From Aliisedimentitalea scapharcae (GTDB lineage: Bacteria > Pseudomonadota > Alphaproteobacteria > Rhodobacterales > Rhodobacteraceae), in NCBI RefSeq assembly GCF_045277565.1, contig NZ_CP123586.1:120396-184395 (forward strand): 64,000 nt of DNA. Direction: 5' to 3'. Below are positions 9,850-19,183 of the stretch, piece by piece. The notes beneath the pieces are model-generated. The model ran no database searches. It was not told the origin of the DNA and saw nothing but the letters and a program-made list of their open reading frames with translations. The translations under genes were made by a program, and so were the position numbers. Position 1 is the first letter of the stretch; the number at the start of each line of letters is the position of its first letter.

Positions 9850-10320
9850 TCAGAAAAAAATCTCTCGGGGTGTGTAGACCTTCAACAATTTGGCAAAGAG
9901 CCCGTACATCACCAGCAGGAACCCGGCTGTAATAACCGCGCGCTTGATCCAGCTTCGCACCTCGTGGTGTGGGGCTGGATCATAGAACGACAACAGCACG
10001 AAAAACGCGATGGTTCCGGCCGTGTAGAATCCCAGCGCCTTGGCCGCCCAGAACACATAAACCAGAGCGATAACCAGGCCAGGAAGCAGGAACATCGTCT
10101 CTTTGGCGGTCAATCCATGGCCAACCTTGGTCCAACCCAACAGCGCCTTGACAAAGGTCCACAACGCCAGGACCACAAACACGGTCGAAATCAGCCTGGG
10201 AAACAGGAACGCCTCGGAAGGTTGCTGGGTGTAGCTAATCCAGGCAACCCAACCCCCGATGGCGGCAATGACTCCAGAAGCCAGTATGTGTTGCATGCGG
10301 GGCAAGTTCGGAATGCTCAT
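9850..10320 (-). CDS. tctB: TTT transporter small membrane subunit (TctB family)
   Basis: 156 residues with four probable membrane helices (IGGWVAWISYTQ region, VFVVLALWTFVKALL, LPGLVIALVYVFWAA plus YTAGTIAFFVLLSF, and AVITAGFLLVMYGLFAKLL), the size and layout of TctB. The reading frame is open upstream to 10728, but the ATG at 10320 overlaps the TGA of tctA as ATGA and starts a normal-length TctB, so that start is chosen. The role of the small subunit in the secondary transporter is poorly known. Confidence 0.88.
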   Translation of the reverse strand: MSIPNLPRMQHILASGVIAAIGGWVAWISYTQQPSEAFLFPRLISTVFVVLALWTFVKALLGWTKVGHGLTAKETMFLLPGLVIALVYVFWAAKALGFYTAGTIAFFVLLSFYDPAPHHEVRSWIKRAVITAGFLLVMYGLFAKLLKVYTPREIFF

Positions 10321-11828
10321 CCCATGATCTCCTCTTTCGAGATGTAGCGACGCGACCGCAGTTCCATCCAGACCGAATAGAGAACCGAGGCAATCACAAT
10401 CGCGATCAGAACAATGTTGAGAAGCCCGCCCAAGAAGTAGGTGGCCATACCATCGGTGGCACCAGCGATCATGCTGCCTTGAATAAAGTTGGCCTCGGCA
10501 ATCGGCCCCAGGATGAGACCCAGCACCAACGGTGCCGCCGAAAATCCGAACCGTTCCAGAAAATACATCATCACGCCAAGCGTCGCCATGACATAGACAT
10601 CGCCCATCGACGACTGGACCGAATAGCTGCCAAAAACAGCGAGACCCAGCACAACAGCGGCCATGACGCTTTGCGGCACCTGCGCAACCCGCGCGGCCAA
10701 TCCGGCGACATACAAACCAAAGATACACATCAGGATCTGCCCGATCAGCATCGAATTGATAAAGGTCCAGGCGACGTCCGGGTGATTGTCAAACAGATCG
10801 GTGCCCGGGAATATCCCGTGGATCAGCAACCCACCCAACAACACGGCCGCCGTAGGGGAACCGGGAATCGACAAAGTCAACAATGGCACCAGACTGGGGC
10901 CAACCATGGCATTGTTGGCCGCCTCTGCGGCAATGACGCCTTCGGAATGACCTTTGCCGAACTTGTCACGTTCGGGGCTGAATTTCTTGGTCTGGTCGTA
11001 GGCAACCAAACCGGCGATCTGTCCGCCGACTCCGGGGACCAATCCGATGATCGACCCGGTGATCGTCCCAATGCTCAGGGCGCGGGGCCGACGCAGCAAT
11101 TCGCGGATGGCATCCATGATCGAATGTTTTTCGACTTCGATAACTTCGGTACTATCAACCCGCCGCCCCTTGGCAAACATGGTCAACACCTGAGGTATGG
11201 CAAACAGTCCGATCAACGCAGCAATGATGTTGATGCCACCGCCAAGCGCAGGATGAAAGATGAACCGCTGTGCCCCCATGATGTCATCAAACCCGATGGT
11301 GGCCAGCCATAGCCCGATACACCCGGACAATAGCCCTTTGACGACCGAAGCACTGTCTAGCGACCCGATAACTGTGACCCCCAGGATCGCCAGCCAGAAC
11401 AGATGGCTGGGCCCAAACGCCAACGCCCATTGCGCCAGCAAAGGTGTCAAAAAGATCAAAAGCAGCACACCAAACACGCCGCCCACAGCCGAAGCAAGGA
11501 AGCTAAGCTGCAGCGCTTTGGCACCCTTGCCCTGTTGCGCCATCGTATGCCCATCCAGCGTCGTGGCGATATTGGCGGGCGCTCCGGGGATCTTGAGGAG
11601 AATGGCGCTGACAGCGCCACCGGCCACTGTCGATGTATACGCCGCACCCAACAGGATCAGCCCCTGAACCGGTTGAAGATGAAAGGTGAACGGAATGAGC
11701 AGCGCGACAGCCATAGTCGGCGAAAGCCCCGGGGTCGCCCCCAAAATCAGCCCGCCAATTGTACCCAATAGCAGAAGGCCAAAAGATACCGGCGAGAACA
11801 CATCTCCGAAGTAATATAGGAATTCCAA
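10317..11828 (-). CDS. tctA: TTT transporter large membrane subunit (TctA family)
   Basis: About 503 residues, normal for TctA, with roughly 10-12 membrane helices. Family motifs are present: GGLILGATPGLSPTMAVALL near the N-terminus, LLGAAYTSTVAGGAVSAILL, GLVPGVGGQIAGLVAYD, and LTLSIPGSPTAAVLLGGLLI. It forms the ion-coupled transport channel used with TctB and TctC. The ORF can start at a TTG at 11891, but that has no ribosome site and would place the regulator's promoter inside the gene. The TTG at 11828 follows AGGGTGA at a normal distance and gives the usual length, so it is preferred. The exact start remains uncertain. Confidence 0.85.
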   Translation of the reverse strand: MEFLYYFGDVFSPVSFGLLLLGTIGGLILGATPGLSPTMAVALLIPFTFHLQPVQGLILLGAAYTSTVAGGAVSAILLKIPGAPANIATTLDGHTMAQQGKGAKALQLSFLASAVGGVFGVLLLIFLTPLLAQWALAFGPSHLFWLAILGVTVIGSLDSASVVKGLLSGCIGLWLATIGFDDIMGAQRFIFHPALGGGINIIAALIGLFAIPQVLTMFAKGRRVDSTEVIEVEKHSIMDAIRELLRRPRALSIGTITGSIIGLVPGVGGQIAGLVAYDQTKKFSPERDKFGKGHSEGVIAAEAANNAMVGPSLVPLLTLSIPGSPTAAVLLGGLLIHGIFPGTDLFDNHPDVAWTFINSMLIGQILMCIFGLYVAGLAARVAQVPQSVMAAVVLGLAVFGSYSVQSSMGDVYVMATLGVMMYFLERFGFSAAPLVLGLILGPIAEANFIQGSMIAGATDGMATYFLGGLLNIVLIAIVIASVLYSVWMELRSRRYISKEEIMG

Positions 11829-11853
11829 GCCATCACCCTGTTCGCAAATTCGG

Positions 11854-11909
11854 TTGACATAAAAAAGTAAGTCATGAAAATAGTTTTGCAAATGTTTTCA
11901 TTTTTCATG
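11854..11909. promoter_or_regulatory. Divergent tctA/lacI control region with nested inverted repeats
   Basis: CATGAAAA at 11873-11880 is mirrored by TTTTCATG at 11902-11909, centred near 11891. A second TTTTCA at 11895-11900 gives a shorter alternative dyad. These are candidate sites for the adjacent LacI-type repressor. A TTGACA hexamer at 11854-11859 followed after 17 bases by AAAATA could serve as the -35 and a weak -10 for the plus-strand regulator gene; the dyad would overlap that start region. Confidence 0.5.
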
Positions 11910-11925
11910 TGAAACGCGGTGTTTT

Positions 11926-12954
11926 ATGTCTAAAAAACAAAATGGTAACGCGGATATTGTGGATGTTGCCAGGGTTGCTGGCGTTTCAATTTCCACTGTG
12001 TCGCGCAGCTATAACCACCCAGATCTGGTCAAACCTGCGACTCGGAAAAAAATCGAAAAAGCCGTTCAGAAACTGGGCTACATTCGCAACCGTGCAGCAC
12101 AGGTCATGCACGGTCGGCGCAGCGCCACCATTGGGTTGGTGGTGCCGACAATTGACAATGCGATCTTTGCCGAGGTCATCCAGTCCTTTTCGACCGAGCT
12201 CGACAATCACGGTTTTACAATGCTGATCGCCTCGCACGGATTCGATCTGGACCGAGAATATCAAATGCTGCGAAAGCTGCTGGAGCATCGGGTCGATGGT
12301 TTGGCGGTTATCGGTTTGGAACACTCCGAAGCGTCCTTTCAGCTTATAGAACAACAGGGGATACCGACCGTAGCAATCTGGAACTATGACGAAGCCGCCA
12401 ATGTTTCCTGTGTCGGGGTCGACAACACCGAAGCCGGACGTCTGGCGGCACGCCATCTGATATCGCTGGGACACAGGGAAATCGGGTTGGTCTTTCCTTC
12501 GACCAAAGGGAACGACCGCGCTCAGGGCAGATTGAAGGGCGCTTTGGACGAATTGCACAGCGTTGGGCTCAGCATTCCAGACAATTGGCAGCTCGAGGCA
12601 CCATACAGCGTAGCCGAGGCCAAACGGGCCTGCACCACACTGTTGCAACAGGATAAAATCCCAACTGCCATTTTATGTGGCAACGACATTATCGCCCAGG
12701 GCGCGTTGTATTCTGCCCAACAGCTGAAAATTGACGTCCCCAACGACCTGTCGGTGATGGGAATTGGAGACTTCAAAGGATCCGGAGAGATCGAACCATC
12801 CCTTTCAACCGTTCGCATCCCTGCCAAAAGCATTGGTGTCCAGGCGGCCGAGCTGATCGCCGAAGCTGTCATCGGCTCTCAGCCCACACGTCTCGCAAAA
12901 AAATGTGAACTTCGTGTCATGCCAAGACACTCAACGGCCGCTCGGGCTGGATAA
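11926..12954 (+). CDS. LacI-family transcriptional regulator of the sulfoacetate-type operon
   Basis: 342 residues. An N-terminal helix-turn-helix (DIVDVARVAGVSISTVSRSY) and hinge helix (AAQVMHGRRS) precede a periplasmic-binding-protein-like effector domain with ATIGLVVPTIDNAIFAEV, CVGVDNTEAGRLAARHLI and LCGNDIIAQGAL. It is divergent from the TTT and catabolic operon and shares its 97-base control region, so it most likely represses that operon until the substrate or a CoA/aldehyde intermediate appears. The ligand is inferred from context. It converges with the peptidoglycan-binding-domain gene. Confidence 0.9.
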   Translation: MSKKQNGNADIVDVARVAGVSISTVSRSYNHPDLVKPATRKKIEKAVQKLGYIRNRAAQVMHGRRSATIGLVVPTIDNAIFAEVIQSFSTELDNHGFTMLIASHGFDLDREYQMLRKLLEHRVDGLAVIGLEHSEASFQLIEQQGIPTVAIWNYDEAANVSCVGVDNTEAGRLAARHLISLGHREIGLVFPSTKGNDRAQGRLKGALDELHSVGLSIPDNWQLEAPYSVAEAKRACTTLLQQDKIPTAILCGNDIIAQGALYSAQQLKIDVPNDLSVMGIGDFKGSGEIEPSLSTVRIPAKSIGVQAAELIAEAVIGSQPTRLAKKCELRVMPRHSTAARAG

Positions 12955-13048
12955 TCTTTTGACCAGCTATGACATCGGTTCCCAAAGGCCCAACCAAATC
13001 TATGGCCGTCAGAGGCTGACCGCGCATCCAAGCTGGGATCAAGACCAT

Positions 13049-14416
13049 TTAGCGCTGAGACTTGGCTGCGTAAAAGGAACATCCGTTGGCATCGCGGCCT
13101 ACAATGACCAGCTTCTGCTCTGCGACCGTGCCCCGAATTTTGACCCGGCCTACCAGAAACCCCCAGTCAATTTCGCCGGAAATTCTGCGATCGCTCAACC
13201 TGCCCGAAAACGTTCCATTGACGCCCTGAGAGGTCCGGGCACGCCCAACATATCGCCCGCCCTTTGTGTGGGCAATTGACAAGGCCCCGGTGACTTTCAT
13301 CCAACCCAATCGGCTTTTGGATCCGCAGTTGGATGTAAATTGCCATGTTCCTGGCATGTTATCCGGCCCAATAGGCATCGGCGGAGGCGGGTTATAGGCA
13401 ATCTCGTTGGCCGGATCCAAAAGCCAGGTTTCCAACGCCTCGTGGCTCTGGCCTTTCAACGTGTCCAGCAGTTCTTTGTTCAGAAATCCATTGGCTTGTG
13501 CGCCTTGCGATGCTTGCCAATCTTTCAACGCTGTTCTGGCACCGCGCCCAATCACCCCGTCAATACCCTTGGGATCAAATCCCAGAACAACCAACCTTGC
13601 CTGAATGTCCCGGATAGCAGGTTTATCCAGTTCCAGGTCTTCTTCGGTTTGGTCCGAAGAGGGCAGAAAAAGCGACCTAGGCGAGATCGGTTTAGCAGTC
13701 ACATCCTGTCCTGCATCAGGCGTTTGTGCCGGAGTATGCAATACTTCGGCCCCAACAGAAGCGACCAGAGAGACCGAACCGTCAATGGCAATATCCGCAT
13801 CAAACCGCCGACCCATCAGATTGATTGGATAGGGCGCGCATCCGTCTATCGCCGCAACGGACGCCAGGAAAAGGCTGCGCGCAAAGAAATCCGGTTCTTT
13901 GGGTTCTACCAGATCCGGAATCCCGGTGACGTGTCCTTCGGCGTTCAGTTCGACCCGAATTGTGATTGGCTGGGTCGGCAACAGACCGATGCCTGCCGCA
14001 ATACATGTCCCGATGTTGGCCCGCGTTGCTTCGGTCGTCGGAAGATCAGCCTGGGACCCCGCCCGTTGCCCGATTCCAGATCCGGTCGTATTGCTGATCA
14101 ACCGGTCGAATTCCGCCAGATCCACGCCGTCAATCGTATCCCGTAACAGGATCGCAACCGCCAGATCGGAGGTTGGGTATTGCTGCAGGATGCGATCCAG
14201 AAGCCGCTGCATTTCCTCGAGATCAGATCGGGGTGTTGCGCTGCCGGCGTGGATTGATTTGACCTGATCAAACAGTGTTTCCGCGGTTTCCTGTGCAATA
14301 GCTGGCCCCCCAAAAAATAGGCAGCCGAACAATGCTGCCAATATCGGGGCAAGGGCAGTTTTTTGCGTCCAATTTTGGCGCGCGTGAACGTTCGCCACCC
14401 CAACCACTTTACCCAT
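13049..14416 (-). CDS. Secreted protein with peptidoglycan-binding domain
   Basis: About 455 residues. The ATG at 14416 has GGAAGG 8 bases upstream and is preferred to a TTG at 14449. An N-terminal secretion segment ends near GGPAIAQ. The middle holds a PG_binding_1-type repeat (IRDIQARLVVLGFDPKGIDG, then GRGARTALKDWQ). The C-terminal domain starts near GTWQFTSNCGSKSRLGW and runs to GRDANGCSFYA; two Cys there may pair. No catalytic hydrolase motif is evident. It is probably a periplasmic cell-wall-associated protein of unknown role. Confidence 0.75.
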   Translation of the reverse strand: MGKVVGVANVHARQNWTQKTALAPILAALFGCLFFGGPAIAQETAETLFDQVKSIHAGSATPRSDLEEMQRLLDRILQQYPTSDLAVAILLRDTIDGVDLAEFDRLISNTTGSGIGQRAGSQADLPTTEATRANIGTCIAAGIGLLPTQPITIRVELNAEGHVTGIPDLVEPKEPDFFARSLFLASVAAIDGCAPYPINLMGRRFDADIAIDGSVSLVASVGAEVLHTPAQTPDAGQDVTAKPISPRSLFLPSSDQTEEDLELDKPAIRDIQARLVVLGFDPKGIDGVIGRGARTALKDWQASQGAQANGFLNKELLDTLKGQSHEALETWLLDPANEIAYNPPPPMPIGPDNMPGTWQFTSNCGSKSRLGWMKVTGALSIAHTKGGRYVGRARTSQGVNGTFSGRLSDRRISGEIDWGFLVGRVKIRGTVAEQKLVIVGRDANGCSFYAAKSQR

Positions 14417-14642
14417 CGTCTTTGCCTTCCACTTAAGCAACTTCGCCAAACGCGCTTATGTCGATACGCAGCGAGGCAAGTCAATCAAGTCCACCCGGTT
14501 GCAACACAGAGTGGAGCAAAGCTGCCCATTTTTTGGTATTCAAAGAGATCGTTGGTGATTTTGTCCAAAACTGATGTGCGCATTGGGCCCAACACCCATC
14601 GTGGGACACGCCATTCGAATCTGCACAGGCGGTTCACGTTGA

Positions 14643-15875
14643 TTACCAGGAAATCCGAGCACCAACCAGAATGGCATCAGCGTCCTGATAGGCAACGGCC
14701 GTTCCGTCAACCGAATACCGGCGGTACGTTGCATAAAGTTCGAGATTTCGGGGATCGATACGTTGCACGACCGAGACCCCCCAGGATCGTGAATTGGTGG
14801 CCGCCTGGTGCGGGTTCCAACCAGTATAGTAATCGACCGAAAAGGCTGTTGTCCCCAACTGGGACAGCTGGCGAATGACACCCAGCTTTCCATACAAAAA
14901 CCGACCATCTATATCGTTTGCCCCGGCAGCCACCGCAAAATTCAACCCACTTTCTTCATCCAGGCCCGCGACGGAACCAGACAAGAAAGCCGGTGAACTG
15001 TCGTTGTAGGCATAGGCAATACCCGCCTTCACACCAAATCCCCGCCAGCTTGTTTCATAACGAAGCGCAATATCGGCATAGGTATTGTCATCGTTTTCGA
15101 TCAGCACTTCCTTGCCTATGGCAAAGGAAATGGAGGCGTTGCTGTGGGCCAGACTGTCATAACGAAACCTGAACCGGCGAGAGGCATCAAACACAGGGAA
15201 AAAGGTCTGCAGGTCGAGTGTGCTTTCTGTTCCGTCCAATTGACGGGCCGGGATACCTGAAATCGTGTCGCCGACACTGCTGTAAGAGACGACAGTAGTG
15301 CCCGAAAAGTCGAACCCTGTAATCCCGTCGCCGGCCATGCTGCCCTGGCCAAAGGAAAAATGCCCCAATTGCGGATTATACACTCGTGCTTCCAATTTGC
15401 GCAGCAGCGTTTTGTTCCAGGCATCGCTATTGCCGGATCCGACGCCGCCCCGAAAAATGCCGTCATAGGTGCTGCGGGCAAACGCCGATTCAATGTTCAG
15501 GAACAGATTTCCACCATTGTTGAAATCGGTGTCCAACCGGACACCAATACGGCTGGGTGCGTTGGGGTTGTCACGCAGGGTGTTGATCTCATTGAACCCG
15601 TCATCATAGTTCAACTGCCCCAGGTTGAATTGCCCATAGATCCGAACAAGCGTGTGATCAGATATCTGCCATTGTAAAAGTTTCTGCCAAAACGACTGAC
15701 GCTTGGCCAAACTATCGCGCCAGCTTTCCTCCCAGTTCCTGGACCAGTTCTGGGAAGATTCCAAAGCGTTTTCTGCTTCTGACGCATCTGTTTGCTGGGC
15801 ATTGGCAGGCATAGCAAAGGAGTGGGCAAAACTTACCAACCCTACGCCAACCATGCCCAAGATACGTTTATCCAT
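14643..15875 (-). CDS. Outer-membrane porin
   Basis: 410 residues. A signal peptide (VGLVSFAHSFAMPANA) is followed by a short coiled, Trp-rich segment (NWSRNWEESWRDSLAKRQ, residues about 43-60). A 16-strand-like beta barrel begins at VRIYGQFNLG and has alternating aromatic strands such as GDGITGFDFSG and YETSWRGFGVKAGIAYAYN. The protein ends in RISW, the terminal aromatic residue expected for Bam recognition. AAGGG precedes the ATG. It is transcribed away from the second AsmA-like gene. The N-terminal helical segment is unusual for a general porin. Substrate specificity cannot be read. Confidence 0.8.
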   Translation of the reverse strand: MDKRILGMVGVGLVSFAHSFAMPANAQQTDASEAENALESSQNWSRNWEESWRDSLAKRQSFWQKLLQWQISDHTLVRIYGQFNLGQLNYDDGFNEINTLRDNPNAPSRIGVRLDTDFNNGGNLFLNIESAFARSTYDGIFRGGVGSGNSDAWNKTLLRKLEARVYNPQLGHFSFGQGSMAGDGITGFDFSGTTVVSYSSVGDTISGIPARQLDGTESTLDLQTFFPVFDASRRFRFRYDSLAHSNASISFAIGKEVLIENDDNTYADIALRYETSWRGFGVKAGIAYAYNDSSPAFLSGSVAGLDEESGLNFAVAAGANDIDGRFLYGKLGVIRQLSQLGTTAFSVDYYTGWNPHQAATNSRSWGVSVVQRIDPRNLELYATYRRYSVDGTAVAYQDADAILVGARISW

Positions 15876-16357
15876 TACTGAAAACCCTTAGATTCTCGCT
15901 CGCCCAATCTGTTCAATCCGCAGCGCATCTGCGACCGGAGGCCCGACCAATCTACGTCAACTCCCCTTAAAACGCCCCTCAAAAGAAATCCAATCTCGGA
16001 CAGGACCGCCAGACACGGGCCGGGCATGGTCCGAAAAATCTTGCATCAAATAACACATATATTCTTTTCAGAGTATAAGGTGCAGGCCCGGGCCGTCACC
16101 TCATAATTTTGTCCGACCCAAGCGACACTTGGACTTTTCTCAGAAATCAACATCTGACGTCAAAGACGAGTCGCATTTCCAGCGACCTCCTCCTAAACTC
16201 CCTGAATATTGACAGGATGCAATCAACGCGATCAAAGTTGACTGTCCCCTATTTTGAAGGGCAAGCACCCGATCGACGTCACTGGCCACGGGCCAAGTTC
16301 GTATGCGGGTATCGAAAACCGGTCAGGTTTAAGGCCGGAAATGAGGTGATAGGTCAG
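15876..16357. other. 482-base divergent intergenic region
   Basis: This separates the porin (minus) from the second AsmA-like gene (plus). An AT-rich stretch around 16035-16080 contains TATAAG and could hold the plus-strand promoter. CGCAG/CTGCG flank a small stem near 15919-15933. The AsmA reading frame stays open back to 16109, but nothing there looks coding. No other feature is seen. Confidence 0.5.
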
Positions 16358-19063
16358 ATGCAACATTGGGGTAAACGGATTTTGGCTTTGACCCTTGGGC
16401 TCTCCATATTTTTGGTCGTTTTGGTTTGGTTGGTATTGTCTTCATCCATTCTGGCAGGTCCCAGAGGCCAGTTGACCGAATGGATCCTGAACAAGAAAAT
16501 CGGTCAGAATGTACAGATTCAGGGCGGCGTTCTAATTGAATTGGGGCAGGTGTTGAACATATCAGCCCAGGGGGTGACGCTGCCAAGCCCGACTCTCGAT
16601 GATATCAACCTTGCCGAGATATCCCAGTTGAACTTCAGCCTTGTTCTGGCCGACTTGCTCAAAGGCAAAATTGATTTGCTAAACCTTGGTGTCGATGGGG
16701 TTACCTTCAACCTCATCGCAAAGGAAGACGGCACAACATCCTGGGCACCGGCATCGAAGTCAGTCAAACCCAACGCGCCCAGCAAACCGAGACAAGTCAC
16801 CGGAATATCCGGGCTCGTTTCTGACCACAAACTACAGATCACTAATGCGGAAATTGTCTATCGCGATGGGCGCAATGGTCTCGACCTTAACCTGCTCATG
16901 CCAGAACTTGCCATCACGCGGGAGGATACCAGTGAACCCGTTCAGTTGCGGGGCAACGGTGATCTGAACGGTCAGGGTTTCACGCTGTCCGGAGAATTCC
17001 ACCCCGACGCCCCGTCTGGTCTTGAACTGGCATTCGACAGTATGCGTGTGAGAATAGACGCCAAACCAGACGACGGTGGATTCCTCGCAGGTTTTCAGGC
17101 CACGGCCGACGCCACGATTGACGACCTTGGCCAGCTGCAGGATGTTTTGAAACTCAACAAGGTGGTTTCAGGAACCGGCAAGGCAGGCGCAGAAATCATC
17201 CACAAAGACGGTAAAACCTTTGTTGGTGGTGCCGACTTGGTCGTGTCCTTGACCGGTGGGCAAAGCGTTGTTGTCAAACGGTCATTGGGTCCCACCGGAA
17301 ACCCGGCGAATGCGGTTTTGGATACCACGATTAGATTGTACCCAGAAAATGCAGAACCGCCAAAGACGGCCTTGCGCCGTGATCTGAAGCTGGTCAGCGT
17401 TTTCATGCAACTCGCCAACCGCGACGGGGATATCCCGTTGCGCAAGATGGTGATTGAAACCAACGGGTTCGTCATGGACACCGGCGGAGAAGGGCCCCCA
17501 CCAATCGCGGTATCTGATATCTCCAGAACGCCGGATGGGCTGTTGGCGATCGGCGACGCCACGCTGCGGCTGGGTCCCCCCGATGCTCCCCTTGTTGTGC
17601 TTCAGGGGGCCATCAGCGATGCATTGCAAGTCAAAGGCATTGATATCGGCGGAACCCTCTCCTTGCCAACGGCCAGCTTGCTATCGCCGGAATTATTCCA
17701 GACTTCGGATATCTTGGGCACAGTCACCGGTGGGTTTCGGCTGACGGGCAGCCTGGACGGGTTGATGCTGTCCGATCTTAATGCCGCAACGCAAGATACG
17801 GATCTGTGGCATCTCACCGCCAAAGGATCCGTTGGCGACATTCTGACATTGAACCAGATCGCTGTGGACCTTTCCGCAGACATCGTGTCGGGTGCCGAAA
17901 CGCTCGGTGCCCTGGGTCTGGAGCCAATCGACACAGGCCCTTTGACGATCGCCGCAAAACTCAACAGCCAAGGCCCGGACTGGCAATCCAACGCCAGCGT
18001 TTCTGTTGCTGACTCTCAACTGGGGTTCAACGTGACACTGGATGCCGAGGATCCAAATGCAATTGTCCGTGGCAGGATCGAAAGCGAACTGATCCAGATG
18101 GCAGATATCAGAACGCTGATTGCGGCGGCAATGCAGGTTTCCAGGATCGCCAAACTGGAAGATGCCGCAAAGCAAAACAGCGCGCCGACAGACGACAAAA
18201 CTGTTGACGAAGATGCTCCGAGCGAAACGCAACCTCCGCCAGGGCCATTCCGGGATCTCACTCTCTTGCCTTTGGGGCGGTCAATCCTGTTGTCAGGGAT
18301 GGACTTGGAAGTGGCGATCGACCTGCAAGAAGTTGTTGGCGAAAGAGGAAAGTCCAGCCTGAAAAGCGATCTTGAGCTGAAGGGTGGGAAAATGCGCCTG
18401 GGACCGATGACATTCGACTATGCGGGTGGCAGCTTTGAAGTTACCGGCTCGATGGACCTGGATGAGAACCCCGATATCGTCAATGTTTCAGGGTCAACAG
18501 GTGGTTGGGATCTGGGCAAAATCATGCATGCCCTGCATTTCAAAAATGGTGTCAGCGGGGTTCTGAATGCCAGCTTTGACGTCTCCGGCAATCACGCCTC
18601 CGGTAAAGATTTTCTGAAGTCTCTCAAGGGATGGTCAACAATATCGCTTTCGAATGGCACCATTGATACGCAGCTCCTGGACATTGCCGGCCTTGGGGTC
18701 ATTCCCTGGCTATTTACCAAGAACAAAGGGGACCGGGCCCCCATCGTGTGCATGAACGCCCCATTGCAGATATCAAATGGAACAATTTCCTCAAAAAGAA
18801 TCGTGGTTGAAACGGATGACGTTCAGGTTGTTGTCTATGGCAGCGCAAATCTGAGCAACAAATCCTTGGACATTCACGGCCAACCACGCAAAATCGGCAA
18901 GCCGCTGTCCCGCAGCCCCTGGCCATTCTCGCTGTCGGGGGCGATGTCCAAACCAAAGGTCAAAGTAAAAGACGGCCCGCGCAAGTTACGCAGAAAAGAT
19001 GGCGCTTCCACCATGCCAAAAAACAGAAAACGCTGTGTGCCTGATATTCTGCAGTTGCAGTAA
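16358..19063 (+). CDS. AsmA-family protein (copy 2)
   Basis: 901 residues and a paralogue of the protein at 109-2811. One N-terminal membrane helix (ILALTLGLSIFLVVLVWLVL) anchors a large periplasmic domain, and the C-terminus repeats the AsmA block with STGGWDLGKIMHA, AGLGVIPWLF and RKIGKPLSRSPWPFSLSG. The longer frame from 16109 is rejected: the ATG at 16358 has GAGGTGAT upstream, places the membrane helix at the N-terminus and gives nearly the same length as copy 1. An insert with acidic and Pro-rich sequence (near DEDAPSETQPPPGP) corresponds to the similar linker DPKPKDDGKPP in copy 1. Its role is probably in envelope lipid traffic. Confidence 0.87.
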   Translation: MQHWGKRILALTLGLSIFLVVLVWLVLSSSILAGPRGQLTEWILNKKIGQNVQIQGGVLIELGQVLNISAQGVTLPSPTLDDINLAEISQLNFSLVLADLLKGKIDLLNLGVDGVTFNLIAKEDGTTSWAPASKSVKPNAPSKPRQVTGISGLVSDHKLQITNAEIVYRDGRNGLDLNLLMPELAITREDTSEPVQLRGNGDLNGQGFTLSGEFHPDAPSGLELAFDSMRVRIDAKPDDGGFLAGFQATADATIDDLGQLQDVLKLNKVVSGTGKAGAEIIHKDGKTFVGGADLVVSLTGGQSVVVKRSLGPTGNPANAVLDTTIRLYPENAEPPKTALRRDLKLVSVFMQLANRDGDIPLRKMVIETNGFVMDTGGEGPPPIAVSDISRTPDGLLAIGDATLRLGPPDAPLVVLQGAISDALQVKGIDIGGTLSLPTASLLSPELFQTSDILGTVTGGFRLTGSLDGLMLSDLNAATQDTDLWHLTAKGSVGDILTLNQIAVDLSADIVSGAETLGALGLEPIDTGPLTIAAKLNSQGPDWQSNASVSVADSQLGFNVTLDAEDPNAIVRGRIESELIQMADIRTLIAAAMQVSRIAKLEDAAKQNSAPTDDKTVDEDAPSETQPPPGPFRDLTLLPLGRSILLSGMDLEVAIDLQEVVGERGKSSLKSDLELKGGKMRLGPMTFDYAGGSFEVTGSMDLDENPDIVNVSGSTGGWDLGKIMHALHFKNGVSGVLNASFDVSGNHASGKDFLKSLKGWSTISLSNGTIDTQLLDIAGLGVIPWLFTKNKGDRAPIVCMNAPLQISNGTISSKRIVVETDDVQVVVYGSANLSNKSLDIHGQPRKIGKPLSRSPWPFSLSGAMSKPKVKVKDGPRKLRRKDGASTMPKNRKRCVPDILQLQ

Positions 19064-19183
19064 CATCCTGGAACGAGGGCGATAGGTCCGGCCTGCAAAA
19101 GCATCACAGTAAATGTGATATGCTGGTCATTGAACACGTTTGGCTGGCTCAGCCCTGCCAGATCCCAGCAGACGCGGAATTGG

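Noticed and set aside
9022..10347. 441-codon plus-strand frame
   Set aside because: Antisense to tctC and tctB, which have clear family motifs; composition is typical of a GC-rich shadow frame.
10321..10728. Upstream extension of the tctB frame
   Set aside because: It would overlap tctA by about 400 bases; the ATGA overlap and normal TctB length fix the start at 10320.
16109..16357. 83-codon N-terminal extension of the second AsmA-like protein
   Set aside because: It lies before the membrane anchor, lacks a ribosome site, and is absent from the paralogue.
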